The translations under genes and the position numbers were made by a program. A DNA stretch of 64,000 nucleotides, taken from the NCBI GenBank assembly GCA_020809425.1, contig JAGGDC010000001.1, positions 1,625,001 through 1,689,000 on the forward strand. The letters run 5' to 3'. The stretch is from Candidatus Synoicihabitans palmerolidicus (GTDB lineage: Bacteria > Verrucomicrobiota > Verrucomicrobiia > Opitutales > Opitutaceae). Shown here piece after piece: positions 1-9,760 of this stretch (positions are counted from its first letter, which is position 1; each line of letters begins with the position of its first letter). Below the pieces are notes generated by a model. The model worked only from the letters and a program-made list of their open reading frames with translations, was not told where the DNA came from and did no database searches.

Positions 1-825
1 CTGGCAACCGGCCATTTGGTAAAGTTCGTCCTGTCCTCATGGCAGGCGAGTGAGGCCCCGCTGGCGCGCCAATTGATCGGTTGGGTGCACAGGGGAGAGG
101 TGCTCCTGGCTGATCGCGGGTTCTGCAACTGGATTTTCATCAGCCTTTTGCAACGCAAGGGTGTGGATGTGGTGATGCGCTTGCATCAATCGCGTCGGAC
201 AGGCACCGGCAAAGTCTGCTGGCCCAAACCCCAGCGACAGGGCCGGTGGGAAAAATGTTTGTGGAACGAACTGCCTGAGAGCCTGACTTTGCGCGTGGTG
301 CGCTTTCGAACCGAGATGCGCGGCTTCCGCACCCAGCACATCGCGGTGGTGACCACGCTGCTCGATGAAGAAAAGTATCCCGACGCGGCCATTGCCCAAC
401 TCTACCTACGCCGCTGGCAGGTGGAACTGAACTTCCGGGACATCACGACGACCCTCGGACTCGACGTGCTACGCACGCGCACCCCGGCGATGATCGAAAA
501 GGAAATCCACTTGCAGGCCATCGCCTACAACTTGGTGCGCCTGCTCATGCTCGAAGCCGCACGCCAGCATGACGTGGCACCAATGCGCCTGTCTTTCCAA
601 GGCACCATCAGCACGCTGCGGGCGTTCGCCCACCTGCTCTCAGGCAGTGCGCGCGAAGCGAACCAACGCTTCGAAGATCTGCTCCTCGCATTGGCCGCCG
701 ACCCGGTGCCCCAACGCCCGCATCGCAGTGAACCACGCGCCGTCAAACGAAGGCCCAAAGTCTACCAACTGATGACCAAGCCTCGGCGGCACATGCGCGT
801 ATCCAAATCACGGCTACTAAAATAG
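1..825 (+). CDS. IS4-family transposase, C-terminal part (runs off window start)
   Basis: The reading frame is open to the window edge, so the N-terminus lies outside. The DDE transposase core is visible: an Asp in LLADRGF near residue 33, and the IS4 C-terminal signature YLRRWQVELNFRDI. In IS4 enzymes this signature reads Y-(2)-R-(3)-E-(6)-K. Here Y, R and E are present but the K position is Thr (DIT instead of the usual DIK). That may impair function. The tail is basic (KPRRHMRVSKSRLLK), normal for the family. Terminal repeats could not be placed, so only the gene is called. Confidence 0.85.
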   Translation: MATGHLVKFVLSSWQASEAPLARQLIGWVHRGEVLLADRGFCNWIFISLLQRKGVDVVMRLHQSRRTGTGKVCWPKPQRQGRWEKCLWNELPESLTLRVVRFRTEMRGFRTQHIAVVTTLLDEEKYPDAAIAQLYLRRWQVELNFRDITTTLGLDVLRTRTPAMIEKEIHLQAIAYNLVRLLMLEAARQHDVAPMRLSFQGTISTLRAFAHLLSGSAREANQRFEDLLLALAADPVPQRPHRSEPRAVKRRPKVYQLMTKPRRHMRVSKSRLLK

Positions 826-1087
826 ACGAATAGACCCCTTAACTAAGTGCCATTCGGCCCTTGCCTTGGTATTTACGCGACCACGCTTCGGTCGGATATT
901 TTGACTCCCCCCCCCCCCGCCAACCTCAGTTCCTTGGACTTGGTGATTTGGGACTCGCAGCTTGGTGACTCCCCTCCCCCCCCACTGGGTGTCGACCGAA
1001 TTGTGGAATATGTGAGCCTGCGACCTCGCGTCGTACTGGAATTTCCATAGCCGATAGCATTGGGGAAGCCTCCTTCCCTCCTGAGTA
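826..1087. other. Non-coding spacer with two poly-C tracts
   Basis: No convincing gene. Two similar stretches, each GACTCC followed by a run of about 8-11 C, lie near 903-917 and 967-982. They may be a short direct duplication. The right end of the IS4-type element probably falls in the first part of this spacer, but no inverted repeat could be identified from one end alone. Confidence 0.4.
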
Positions 1088-2019
1088 ATGACACCGGTTC
1101 CGCTCGTTCAAATTGTCGAACTCGAAGGCTTGACCTGCTTCGAACATGATGCCATGGCCACGCGGTATCATGTGTATTTGGGGCCGTCTGATGAAGGCGC
1201 CTTACGGCCCATCGCGGAGGCCGTGTTTCGTCGGCTGGGTGAGTTGGAAACACGATTAAGTTTTTACCTCGAAGGCAGTGACGTGACTCGAATCAATCGG
1301 GCTGCTCCCGACACATCCCTTCGTATTGATGAGGTCACTCATCACGGTTTGCTAACTGTCCTGGATATGGCAGCGGCAACTGCCGGGGCGTTTGATCCGT
1401 TCGCCGGGGCGGCCGCCTTACAGGCAAAGAGTCAGGCGGTTCCCTTACCTCTCGCCGACCTGCCTCCACCCGAGGACAACGATCGGGCGCCGGTGATTTC
1501 AATCGATCTCGAACAACCCGTGGTGACCAAACTCCAAGGTTCGCGGTGGCTCGATTTGGGCGCGGTCGGCAAAGGGGCCGCCTTGGATGCCATGGCGGAA
1601 GTCGTGCTGGAATGGGGGATCACCACTGCGGTCTTAATGGGCGGGGGATCGAGTGTACTCGTACTCGGCCCTCCCCTGCATCCGACCAAAACAACTTGGA
1701 CACTGGTGTTGCCCCAATTGCCGGGTCGCCCCCTGTTGCAACTCACACCGCCATTCGCCCTGGGGGCATCCGGCGAAGGGTTTCAACCGGGCCATATCAT
1801 CGCTTATCACCGGCAAGGTTCCGTTTGGTCGCAAACGGCGGTAGTTGCTGCATCAGCGGCTATACGGCAGATGCGTTGTCCACCGGCGCCATGTTGTTGG
1901 ATGGTGATTCACTGCAGACTCTATTGGCGGATGAACCTGATCTGTCTTTGTTCGCGATTTCAACGGACCGAAAACAAATTCGAATCGGCGAATTTTACCG
2001 ACTGGAGATTCCGGCCGCA
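1088..2019 (+). pseudogene. apbE: FAD:protein FMN transferase (ApbE-like), frameshifted
   Basis: ApbE enzymes attach FMN covalently to Thr/Ser of redox membrane proteins (Nqr/Rnf type), using FAD and Mg. Family motifs in order: FDPF near residue 100, DLGAVGKGAALD near 158 (family DLGxxxKGxxxD), MGGGSS near 183 and PGHIIAYH near 237. The expected downstream block continues in another frame (TADALSTGAMLLDGD), so a 1-nt indel sits near 1856-1865. The remaining C-terminus (ISTDRKQIRIGEFYRL) then runs without a stop into the glycosyltransferase that follows. Start ATG at 1088 is the first in frame, but the N-terminus looks slightly odd. Confidence 0.7.
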
Positions 2020-2733
2020 TTGGTCTCTTTGGTCATTCCCTGCTGGTGTGAAAGCGAACGACTCCCGCCGTTCCTCCACGCACTGGCAGCCGCCTTGAAC
2101 GACGAAGCCCTGCCAGTTGAAATTCTAGTGGTGGAGGATGGATCCCCTGACGATGAACTCGAAAAGACGGCACGAGTCGTCGCGAGTGTTGCCGCCGAAT
2201 TTCCAGCCGTGAAGACGATCGTGCACACGGTTCACCATCGCGGTAAAGGCGGCGCGGTATATTGGGGTTGGCAACAAAGCGCGGCATCCGCGGTTTGGTT
2301 GGCAATGGTGGACGCCGATGGAGCGGTTCCTGTTCATGAAGTGATAAGAGGGATTCGCCGGGCATTGGAAAATACACCTCCCCACGCCATCATTACAGCA
2401 ACCCGTTATCATTCTGAAACTTCGCGCGAAGTTCGCCGCGGGTGGATTCGGCAGCGGACTGGAGCTTGGTTTGCCGACTGGGCGCAACGAAAGTTAAACG
2501 TGGGAGCTGTTGACAGCCAATGCGGATTCAAGCTCGTCCCGGCGAGCTGGTGGCGCAACCGAGGGAACTGGCGAGAGGAAGGTTACGCTTTTTATCTGGA
2601 GCTGCTGGTTGCGGCACGTGACGACGATCTTCCCATTGAAAATTTGGCCATCGAGTGGTCGGAGATCGGGGAATCAAACGTGACTTGGTGGGACGGCTGG
2701 TCCCTCATCGAAACCGTGAAACGATTGCAGTAA
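2020..2733 (+). CDS. Family 2 glycosyltransferase (dolichyl-phosphate-mannose-synthase-like)
   Basis: GT-A fold glycosyltransferase that transfers a sugar from a nucleotide donor, probably to a lipid or polyprenyl acceptor at the inner membrane. Motifs: SLVIPCWCESERLPPFL at the N-terminus (first strand), VVEDGSPDD (donor site), RGKGGAVYWG, MVDADGA (DxD-like metal site) and QCGFKLV, typical of DPM1/ALG5-like members. About 238 aa with no membrane segments. I chose TTG 2020 because the conserved first strand starts two residues later. The frame is also open upstream into the ApbE remnant, so a fusion transcript/protein is possible. Confidence 0.75.
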   Translation: MVSLVIPCWCESERLPPFLHALAAALNDEALPVEILVVEDGSPDDELEKTARVVASVAAEFPAVKTIVHTVHHRGKGGAVYWGWQQSAASAVWLAMVDADGAVPVHEVIRGIRRALENTPPHAIITATRYHSETSREVRRGWIRQRTGAWFADWAQRKLNVGAVDSQCGFKLVPASWWRNRGNWREEGYAFYLELLVAARDDDLPIENLAIEWSEIGESNVTWWDGWSLIETVKRLQ

Positions 2734-2734
2734 G

Positions 2735-4351
2735 GATATATCGAAGAATCCTCATCCGCGCAGCTTTGGCCAACCATGGCTCAGCTTGATCGAAGTATTC
2801 CGGAGTCGAAAGGTAGATGCCATCGGTATCCGCTTCCAATATTGTCGCCCCCTGTCGCGATAGTTCGTCAATCAGGGCCTGCAGCAGCTCACGGCCTCGC
2901 CGGGTGACTTCCGCCGCCAACTCACCGTCACCAAATCGGGCTCCGGAAAATCCGGAATAGCCGTAGAAGGAGTTGATGAGGATTTTGCAGCTGGCCTGAC
3001 GGGCGTCGGCCTCCGCGCTCTCCTCCGCCGAATCTCCATGGCGCGCGAGCTGTTTGTAACGCAGCCGATATTCTCGCAATTGCCTTAACAACGGAATGAA
3101 GACTCCAAGCGAGTCATTGCCTGGGTCCCGGCCTATATGGAGCAACAGACTGGGTTACAAGGAAGCCACGTCAAAATGTAGTACTTTCTCAAATACACAT
3201 TCCTGAAAACTTCGAGTGTAGCCCCCTTCGAATGGAGTGACTTCGGGCGGCACTGGCGTCGACCGGTTAGCGTGATAATAATGCTCCCAAAACAACAGAT
3301 CAATCTTACCGGTTGTGCCACGCAGCGTCGCCTCCTGCAAGGTGATGGGGAACGTCTTCACCTGCTCGAAATAGGTCGACAGCAGCCGGTTCGCGATTCC
3401 TTTGGTCTCCCGTAAATCATCCGCCAAATACGCCAGAAACGCCGAGCGATTCTCGTGGTAGGCCACATGAATCGCGTTGCCTGCCAAATAGGTCCGATCG
3501 CTGCCTTCAGCTGCGGTGATGCCAAAGTGGATGGCGACGTCCTTTAGCCCAAAGGTTGTGAGTTCCCGCGTGCTGATATCGTAGAGCTGCACCAACAAAA
3601 ATGTATCCACCACGGTTCGTCCGGGAAGATCACAACGTGGGAAATCAATCCAACGCTCGGCCACTTTCAGGCGGCTGCTCCGAAACGACGCGTTTTGCCC
3701 AAACCTTCCCCTCCGGCACGGCACCTTCAACCGCTTCGCGCGTCGTCTCAGAAAATCCAAATCAAACTTGTAGATATTGTGACCCTCGATCGTATCGGGG
3801 TCCTCCTCCTCCAGGACTTCGTTCAGTCGCTGCAAAAGACGCAACTCTGCCGCATTCGTCATTGCTTCCCAAACCAGGGTTCGATCCCGGTCACCGAATC
3901 TCAGCCCGATCGCAAGTATCCGGTCCTCCGGCTTGTCCGCATTTCTGAACTCGTCGTCCGACGAAGCAGTCTCGATGTCCAATTGACACCGACGGAGTTG
4001 CCCGAATTCCACGTGCTTGAAGAGTCGATCTTGAGTCTCCAGCAAATGAAGACTTTCCAAAGGGCGCACTGCATCCACCGGAGCGTTGCCCCGAGCCTCC
4101 TTTACCAAGGTGTTGTGAGTCGCCAAATCAGGCGAGTGAGCCACCCATTGAAACACCCCCTCCCCTTCGAGTTGATGCCAGACCATGCCATCGAGTGCGG
4201 TCTCTTCGAACTTGCGCCCGAACCACGCAAACGGCCGCAAGGGCTCTGTACTTTCTATTCTGGATCCATCCCCCCCCTCCCGGGAGACATGCACGCGGCC
4301 AGACTTGTCCACCCACAACCCACAGCGTGATCCCGTTTCTGTCGGGTTCAT
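2735..4351 (-). pseudogene. Family B DNA polymerase (PolB/Pol II-like), frameshifted and truncated
   Basis: Repair-type DNA polymerase with 3'-5' exonuclease. N-terminal part (4351-3155): exonuclease motif QLDIETAS (D and E metal ligands) and EGHNIYKFDLDFL. It ends at FDVASL, the beginning of the polymerase A motif (DxxSLYPS), where the frame is lost near 3150. The next frame carries motif B (KILINSFYGYSG) and motif C (ADTDGIYLS). Homology stops at AEPWLAKAAR, next to the end of the convergent glycosyltransferase gene. The C-terminal thumb region is missing, most simply by a deletion. Two separate lesions make a working product unlikely. Confidence 0.8.
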
Positions 4352-4404
4352 GTTGCGTTCATGGCAAATTCAGTTTGGCAGGCGAAACCCGTCTTTGAAT
4401 CCCG

Positions 4405-4743
4405 CTAAAATGGGCGCTGGTAGACCATGGTCAAAGCCACAAAAACCAGAGCCAGGATGATACCCATGAATAGCCCAGCCTTCCCTCGTGGCCGATAGCC
4501 GATGCCAGCGAGCGCACTTAACCCGAGCCAACAAACCAGTTTCACGATCGCCCACCCAGGAAAGCCGGATTGCAGCTTATGCAACAGATCGATGCCACTC
4601 ACCAGCATCAGCACACTGGCGATTCCAGTGAAAATCATGACCTTCTTGCGCGACTCTGGCTCCCCGGCGAAGCCGTAAAACGTGCCGCCAGTTAGAACGA
4701 TCAGGGAAAGAGTATGACGAACGTGGTAGAATGCGGGTGACAT
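4405..4743 (-). CDS. Small four-helix membrane protein of unknown function
   Basis: A 112-aa protein with about four hydrophobic segments (near residues 8-25, 35-52, 64-82 and 90-107) joined by short charged loops. I do not recognise the family with certainty; the size and topology resemble SirB-like or other small inner-membrane proteins. ATG at 4743. It stands alone between the DNA polymerase pseudogene and the zinc-ribbon gene, all on the minus strand. No lesions seen. Confidence 0.55.
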   Translation of the reverse strand: MSPAFYHVRHTLSLIVLTGGTFYGFAGEPESRKKVMIFTGIASVLMLVSGIDLLHKLQSGFPGWAIVKLVCWLGLSALAGIGYRPRGKAGLFMGIILALVFVALTMVYQRPF

Positions 4744-4978
4744 AAGGGAAAAATGAATACACCCCGCACTGTGCCGTATGCCAAAAGGCTCAGGACCTTT
4801 TTAGGTTAAGGTGGGCACCTTCCGCAGCGGTTTTTGCCTTCCGATTGACGGCCCGGCATAGACCACCACGTTACGGTTCCCGAAGTATCTCAAAGGCAAA
4901 GAGCGGTATAAAGCACCACGAACACGGCAGGGTTGAGGCGAAGGTAGGTCGCGAACTCCACTCGTCAAACGCTAAGCG

Positions 4979-5479
4979 TCACTTGCTACGCAAGTCACTG
5001 GCATCAGCGGCAACCCGGGGTCTGATCCACCCGCGAGCCCCCCATAAAATCCAACTCGCCGTGCCTGCGATAGCACAGCTGGGTGATGTCAAAATTATCC
5101 CCGTCCCCCAGAGTCCCACGGCTGCCAACGCCACCACCCGGTCGAGCAATCCTGCGGCCGAGGCTCTGTGCTGCGCCAATCCGACTATCAGTATCGATAC
5201 CCCTCCCACTCCCAACGAAATCCAACCGAACCGATCGGCAAGTATTTCATTGCCCTCAGCTCGCATCAACCAACCCAGCAAGCCAAAAACGACTTGGTTG
5301 AACGCGGTAAATCCACCCAATAGTGCCAATACCAGTTCCGGTGTGACGGGAAAATTTCCATCTTCCGTTAGCACGCGATCGGCCACCGCACAACCGGCGC
5401 AACAGAACACCCGTTTTCCTTCGCAGACCTTGGCCACTTTGAACGGAAAACCGCAATAATCACATTTCACCCGCTGCAT
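4979..5479 (-). CDS. Membrane protein with N-terminal Cys4 metal-binding motif
   Basis: Residues 1-40 carry CDYCGFPF followed by FCCAGCAVADRVL. This is a treble-clef-like Cys cluster resembling the N-terminal metal-binding region of CcoI/FixI-type copper ATPases. Three or four hydrophobic segments follow (near 50-65, 80-100, 115-135 and 140-155). No ATPase domain is present, so this is not a transporter on its own. I chose the internal Met (5479) just before VKCDYC, because the upstream extension overlaps the DUF2017-like gene and looks non-coding. A role in metal handling is only inferred. Confidence 0.55.
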   Translation of the reverse strand: MQRVKCDYCGFPFKVAKVCEGKRVFCCAGCAVADRVLTEDGNFPVTPELVLALLGGFTAFNQVVFGLLGWLMRAEGNEILADRFGWISLGVGGVSILIVGLAQHRASAAGLLDRVVALAAVGLWGTGIILTSPSCAIAGTASWILWGARGWIRPRVAADASDLRSK

Positions 5480-5547
5480 CTCGTCGCTCCATTCCGCCGG
5501 GCTCAGCTGTTCGACTCCGGCGTTTCCAAATGTTCGATAATTAGTTC

Positions 5548-5964
5548 CTACACGGTGGCTAAAAATAAATAACACATAAACGCGCGACGATCTCCTTCCG
5601 GCAGGTCATCAAGGTCCACATCGCCACACTCCAACATCTCGTCCGATATATCGGTCAAAAATCGGTCGCGTAGCCGCAATCGCACCGCCGCGCAGGCTCG
5701 CAAAATGCAATCCGCGTTGTCCTCGGCAAAATTCACGACGCCCGAAGCGAAAAAATCTGAATCGAACAGGGCCAGCAATGTTGCCACATCGCCGTTTTGT
5801 CCCTGCACCAGTTCCTCCCGCCAGGGCTCGCGCAGGTCCGCATCGACCTGCTCTAATGGCAACGGTGCCGCCAATTCATCGTCGAGTGAATCAGCCGCCA
5901 ACATGATCACATCGAGCAACGGCGCCACGACCGCCAAGCTAAGCTTCACCTCAATCCGTTTCAT
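5548..5964 (-). CDS. DUF2017-like acidic protein downstream of clpS
   Basis: A 138-aa acidic, mostly helical protein starting MKRIEVKLSLAVV. Its ATG overlaps the last codons of the clpS gene, indicating translational coupling. DUF2017 proteins are encoded beside clpS in other phyla (notably Actinobacteria), and length and charge fit. The family call rests mainly on this neighbourhood. No lesion is visible, although its upstream partner clpS is dead. Confidence 0.45.
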   Translation of the reverse strand: MKRIEVKLSLAVVAPLLDVIMLAADSLDDELAAPLPLEQVDADLREPWREELVQGQNGDVATLLALFDSDFFASGVVNFAEDNADCILRACAAVRLRLRDRFLTDISDEMLECGDVDLDDLPEGDRRAFMCYLFLATV

Positions 5965-6257
5965 TCGGTTCCAAAATGGCGGTGAGGTGTCAATTCTGGA
6001 GCACAAACATGTAGTGCTCCGCTTGCTCCCTTAACCCACCCCCCACCACCGATCGGCCATCTTCGTGGACTTTGGAGCATGTGCTTGCGGGCTTTCGTTT
6101 CATTGTAGCCAAATACCTTGCGCAAAACCAGCACCACATAACTCATGAGATTCACGGGGTCATTGAGTACCACGATCTTCCAAGGCCCCATCCACTCCGT
6201 CGCGTGCTCCGTAGCTACGGAAGGTGCAGGGGCGGTTTGCGCTTGGTCGATGGTCAT
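5951..6257 (-). pseudogene. clpS: ClpS protease adaptor, dead (frameshift plus nonsense)
   Basis: ClpS delivers N-degron substrates to ClpAP. The N-terminal half is clear: WKIVVLNDPVNLMSYVV (the family NDxxxxxxYV core) and FGYNETKARKHMLQ. The frame is then lost. The continuation appears in another frame (VHEDGRSVV...LREQAEHYMFVLQN), where the conserved Trp codon before HLTAILEPN is TGA (5990-5992). Both a frameshift near 6080 and a TGG-to-TGA nonsense change are therefore present. I chose the start at MTIDQ rather than the longer upstream extension. Confidence 0.8.
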
Positions 6258-6328
6258 AGTGGATGAATGGCTTGCTGGGCCAGCGGACCGTAGCACCAGA
6301 TGTGCTTCGGTCAACTCCTCGGCGCGTT

Positions 6329-8092
6329 CTAAGCGTTCGCTCTCTCTGCAACCATGCTCGCGATTTTACTGGCGGCCTCTGCCACTGGTACCGTCGTGCG
6401 CTCGCTTTCGTGGCGCCATTTGACCTCGACCACTCCGTCTTTCAAACCGCGACCACCAATCGTGATACGCAACGGGATTCCGATCAAATCAGCATCCTTG
6501 AACTTAACCCCGGGGCGTTCCTCCCGATCGTCAATGAGTACTTCGCCCCCAGCGAGTTCTGCAGCCACGCCAATCGCTTTCGCCAGTGTCGCGGCCTTCT
6601 CCATTTGCGGATCCAACAGGCAGATCAAAACCTGAAAAGGTGCGACCGCCCACGGCCACACAATACCGTCCTTGTCGTGACTTTGCTCAATCACCGCCTG
6701 CATGGTACGACTGATCCCAATGCCATAACACCCCATGACCATGGGGTGGCTTTGCTTCTGGTCGTCCACATAGGTCGCGTCGAAGCATTCGGAATACTTG
6801 GTGCCAAGAATGAAAATATGCCCGACTTCGATGCCTCGTTTACTCTTCAATTCGGCACCACAAGTGGGACAGGGTTCGCCGGCTTTCACCGTCCGAAAAT
6901 CACCCCATTTCGTGATCGTGAGGTCGCGAGTGACGTTCACGTTGCGCAGATGAAATCCATCCTCGTTGGCGCCGGTAGTGCCATTGCCGATCAACTTGAT
7001 CGCGACGTCGGCATAGATCCCGTCCAACTGGTCCGCATTTTTAAGGGTCCCCTTGACCGCCCCCAAACTGCCGGCGCGCGCGCCCATGATCGGAGTGATT
7101 TCATCCGGCGTCGCAGGTCGGACCAGAGTGTATTCCAACGCCCCAAGCTTGGTTTCTTCGAGATCATCACTGCCCCGCAATAGGACCAGGAATGGCTTAT
7201 CGTCTCCGACGTAGACCAGTGTCTTAAATTGTTGGTTGGCCGGAATTCCGTGAGGGTCACGGGCCAATCCCGCAATGGTGGTCACGCCCGGCGTGGCAAA
7301 TTTCTCGATTTCGCCCACGGGATCCGCGTCCGTGAGATCTGACGGCACCAATCCGCTGGTGGCTTTCTCCCGGTTCGCGGCATAACCACTCTCCTCGCAA
7401 TAGATGACGTCGTCGTCACCCACCGCGGCCGGCACCATGAATTCGTGGGAATAACTCCCGCCCATCACTCCCGTATCGGCTTCCACCGCGATCGCCAACA
7501 CCCCGACCCGTTTAAAGAAAGCTTCGTAGGCAACCTTCATCTTATGGTACGCGGCCACCGCCCCCTCTTCGTTTGCATCAAAAGAGTAGGCATCCATCAT
7601 GACAAATTCCCGCGCCCGCATCAGGCCGTAGCGCGGCCGGATCTCATTACGAAACTTGGTGGAGATCTGATAAAAATTATTCGGCAGATCTCGATAACTG
7701 CTAACCTCCCCCTTGACCAAGGGAGTGATCACTTCCTCGTGAGTGGGGCCGAGTACAAACTCCGGAGCCCTCGAAGCTTTCTTGTCGGAGCCCGCATGAT
7801 CGGCTCGAAACATGATTTCGCGCGCAGCATCCCACCGCGGACCTTTTTCCCAATTTTCCGCAGGATGCACATGTGGCATCCACAACTCCACGGCTCCCGC
7901 CCGCTCCATTTCTTCACGGCAAATTTGCGAGACCTTTTGCATTACCTTCAATCCCAAGGGCATGTAGGTGTAGAGGCCACCGCTCAACTTGCGCACCAAC
8001 CCGGCGCGAACGAGAAGTTTGTGCGATGCGATCTCTGCGTCCGCGGGGCTTTTCTTCAAGGTGGGGATAAAATACTGCGACCAGAGTTTCAT
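6329..8092 (-). CDS. proS: Prolyl-tRNA synthetase (bacterial type with editing domain)
   Basis: Charges tRNA-Pro in the cytoplasm. About 587 aa, normal for bacterial ProS with the inserted editing domain. The class II motifs are present: motif 1 region PLGLKVMQKVSQICREEME, motif 2 FRNEIRPRYGLMRAREFVM, and motif 3 region YGIGISRTMQAVIEQ. The INS editing domain lies between motifs 2 and 3 (about residues 215-380), and the anticodon-binding domain (VAPFQVLICLLDP) follows. I chose ATG 8092 (MKLWSQYF), the conserved family start, over upstream Mets. Intact, as expected for an essential gene. The IS3 element sits about 110 bp upstream of the start. Confidence 0.95.
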   Translation of the reverse strand: MKLWSQYFIPTLKKSPADAEIASHKLLVRAGLVRKLSGGLYTYMPLGLKVMQKVSQICREEMERAGAVELWMPHVHPAENWEKGPRWDAAREIMFRADHAGSDKKASRAPEFVLGPTHEEVITPLVKGEVSSYRDLPNNFYQISTKFRNEIRPRYGLMRAREFVMMDAYSFDANEEGAVAAYHKMKVAYEAFFKRVGVLAIAVEADTGVMGGSYSHEFMVPAAVGDDDVIYCEESGYAANREKATSGLVPSDLTDADPVGEIEKFATPGVTTIAGLARDPHGIPANQQFKTLVYVGDDKPFLVLLRGSDDLEETKLGALEYTLVRPATPDEITPIMGARAGSLGAVKGTLKNADQLDGIYADVAIKLIGNGTTGANEDGFHLRNVNVTRDLTITKWGDFRTVKAGEPCPTCGAELKSKRGIEVGHIFILGTKYSECFDATYVDDQKQSHPMVMGCYGIGISRTMQAVIEQSHDKDGIVWPWAVAPFQVLICLLDPQMEKAATLAKAIGVAAELAGGEVLIDDREERPGVKFKDADLIGIPLRITIGGRGLKDGVVEVKWRHESERTTVPVAEAASKIASMVAERANA

Positions 8093-8205
8093 AAAAACCG
8101 CCAACAGAGCACCGCCCCATGACTCCGGCAATCGTAATTGCATCGTCTCCTCGCAGACTTTGTACCGCTGAGATAATCGCCGCTCGCGGCTTTGGAGTGG
8201 TAAAC

Positions 8206-9537
8206 TGAGGTGGACCCATGAAGTTGGACAGGAGGGATGATTAAATCCCAAAGGAGTCCAATATGTCGAAGAAACGACGTGCCTTCAGTGCCGAGTTCAA
8301 AGCGAAAGTAGGGCTCGAAGCCCTTAAGGGAATCGAGCCGATCCACGTAATCGCGCAGCGTCACGAGGTGCATCCGGTGCCAGTGAGATCAGTGGAAGAA
8401 GGAGGTGTCCGAGCGGTTGCCGGAGGTCTTCGCGAAGCCCTCGGCGCAGGTGCGCGACGAGATCGAGCGGAATCGCAAAGAGAAGGAACTGTATGCGCGG
8501 ATCGGGCAGCTGCAGATGGAGCTCGAGGGGCTCAAAAACAGTTGGCCCATTTGGAGAGTAAAGAGCGCCGCAGCATGATCGAAACCGAGCATCCGAAGCT
8601 GAGTGTGGCCCGGCCGTGCGAACTGTTGGAGCTGCCACGCTCAACCTATTACCACCACCCGAAGCCACCGAAGGAAGCGGACCTGGCGTTGATGAAACAG
8701 ATCAACGAGATCTACCTCGAGTCACCGTTCTTTGGTAGCCGCCAAATGCCCCGTTGGTTGCAACGCGAAGGACACGTGGTGAACCGTAAACGGGTGCGAC
8801 GATTGATGCAATTAATGGGACTCACGGCGATCTATCAAAAACCGAGTCTGTCGAAGAAAGCGGCCTCTCATCTAGATCTACCCGTATCTGCTGCGAACGC
8901 GGAAGGTTGAAAGGTCGAATCACGTGTGGGCAACAGATATCATCTACATCCCGGTGTGCGATGGCTTCGTTTACCTGAGTGCGGTGATCGACTGGCACTC
9001 GCGGAGGGTGCTCGCATGGGAACTGTCCAACACGCTCGATGCGTCGTTTTGCGAGCGGTGCAGCGCGCGATGGCGATTTACGGCAAGCCGGAGATCTGCA
9101 ACACCGACCAAGGCTGCCAGTTTACCAGCGCCGAGTTCACCCAGCCATTGTTGGCCGCCGGCGTGCGACTGTCGATGGACGGCAAAGGACGGTGCTTGGA
9201 CCATGTCTTGGTCGAACGCCTGTGGCGCAGCGTCAAATACGAGGAAGTCTATCTGAAACGCTATGAGACGATGGTCGAGGCCCATGCCAACTTGGAGACC
9301 TACTTGCTGTTCTACAACGACGACCGACGACCGCACTCCGCCCACGGCCGCCAAACACCATCCGAGGTCTACCACGCACAACTCGACCAAGCCGCCGCCT
9401 GACGGCGGCTATCCGAGCGGGGAGGAAGCCGCGCTTCCTCCCCTGCTCCCCTCCATTATCTTTTATTCTTGGTCAGAAAAACCAGAAACCATAACTATAA
9501 ATCCGCCCGACCTGTCCAACCGACGGGGTCCACCTCA
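8206..9537 (+). mobile_element. IS3-family element, copy 1
   Basis: About 1.33 kb, bounded by imperfect inverted repeats: left TGAGGTGGACCCATGAAG, right end (reverse complement) TGAGGTGGACCCCGTCGG, both followed by TTGGACAGG. A second copy lies at 31749-33076 with the same ends. No target-site duplication is visible, because the left flank is the proS upstream region while the right flank is an IS110 scrap. This suggests an adjacent deletion after insertion. Confidence 0.9.
8263..9402 (+). pseudogene. IS3-family transposase (OrfA-OrfB), multiply frameshifted
   Basis: Starts MSKKRRAFSAEFKAKVGLEAL (OrfA helix-turn-helix). The frame is lost after EVHPV, returns at QLAHLESKERRS, passes the OrfB start region EHPKLSVA and LPRSTYYHHP, is lost again near 8870 and resumes at the integrase core WATDIIYIPV (first Asp). 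It shifts once more after DASFCER, and the last frame carries NTDQGCQF (second Asp) and VERLWRSVKYEEVYL (Glu). The catalytic triad is encoded but not in one frame, so this copy is dead unless frameshifting rescues it. Confidence 0.85.
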
Positions 9538-9709
9538 ATCCGATGTAACCCTGTCATGCGCGCGTTCTATCGGCGCCTCGTTGAGACTGGGAAACTGAAG
9601 AAAATAGCCCTTATCGCGGTCATTGCCCTCAATCTATTGGCCGCTAATCCCAACTTTGTCCTTGTTCGCTAACACCTCTGCTTCTGTCACAGCCAACTTC
9701 GGAATGTAG
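9538..9709 (+). pseudogene. C-terminal scrap of an IS110 transposase
   Basis: From the base after the IS3 right end, about 170 bp closely match the end of the intact IS110 transposase gene at 15247-15430 (CNPVMRAFYRRLVE, LNLLAANPNFVLV). There are a few substitutions and an internal deletion of about 15 bp where the intact copy encodes MRQMLHA. Only the 3' end survives, so the rest was removed when or after the IS3 element inserted. Confidence 0.85.
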
Positions 9710-9760
9710 GTATCATCTCGTGGGGTCCAAAGCCCACTGCCCCCCAATCGCGCTCACACT

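Noticed and set aside
903..985. Poly-C tracts as phase-variable switch
   Set aside because: They are not within or immediately upstream of an intact gene, so no regulatory role can be argued.
4845..5459. 204-codon plus-strand frame, Ser/Pro/Arg-rich
   Set aside because: Opposite the Cys-motif membrane protein and without features; treated as shadow.
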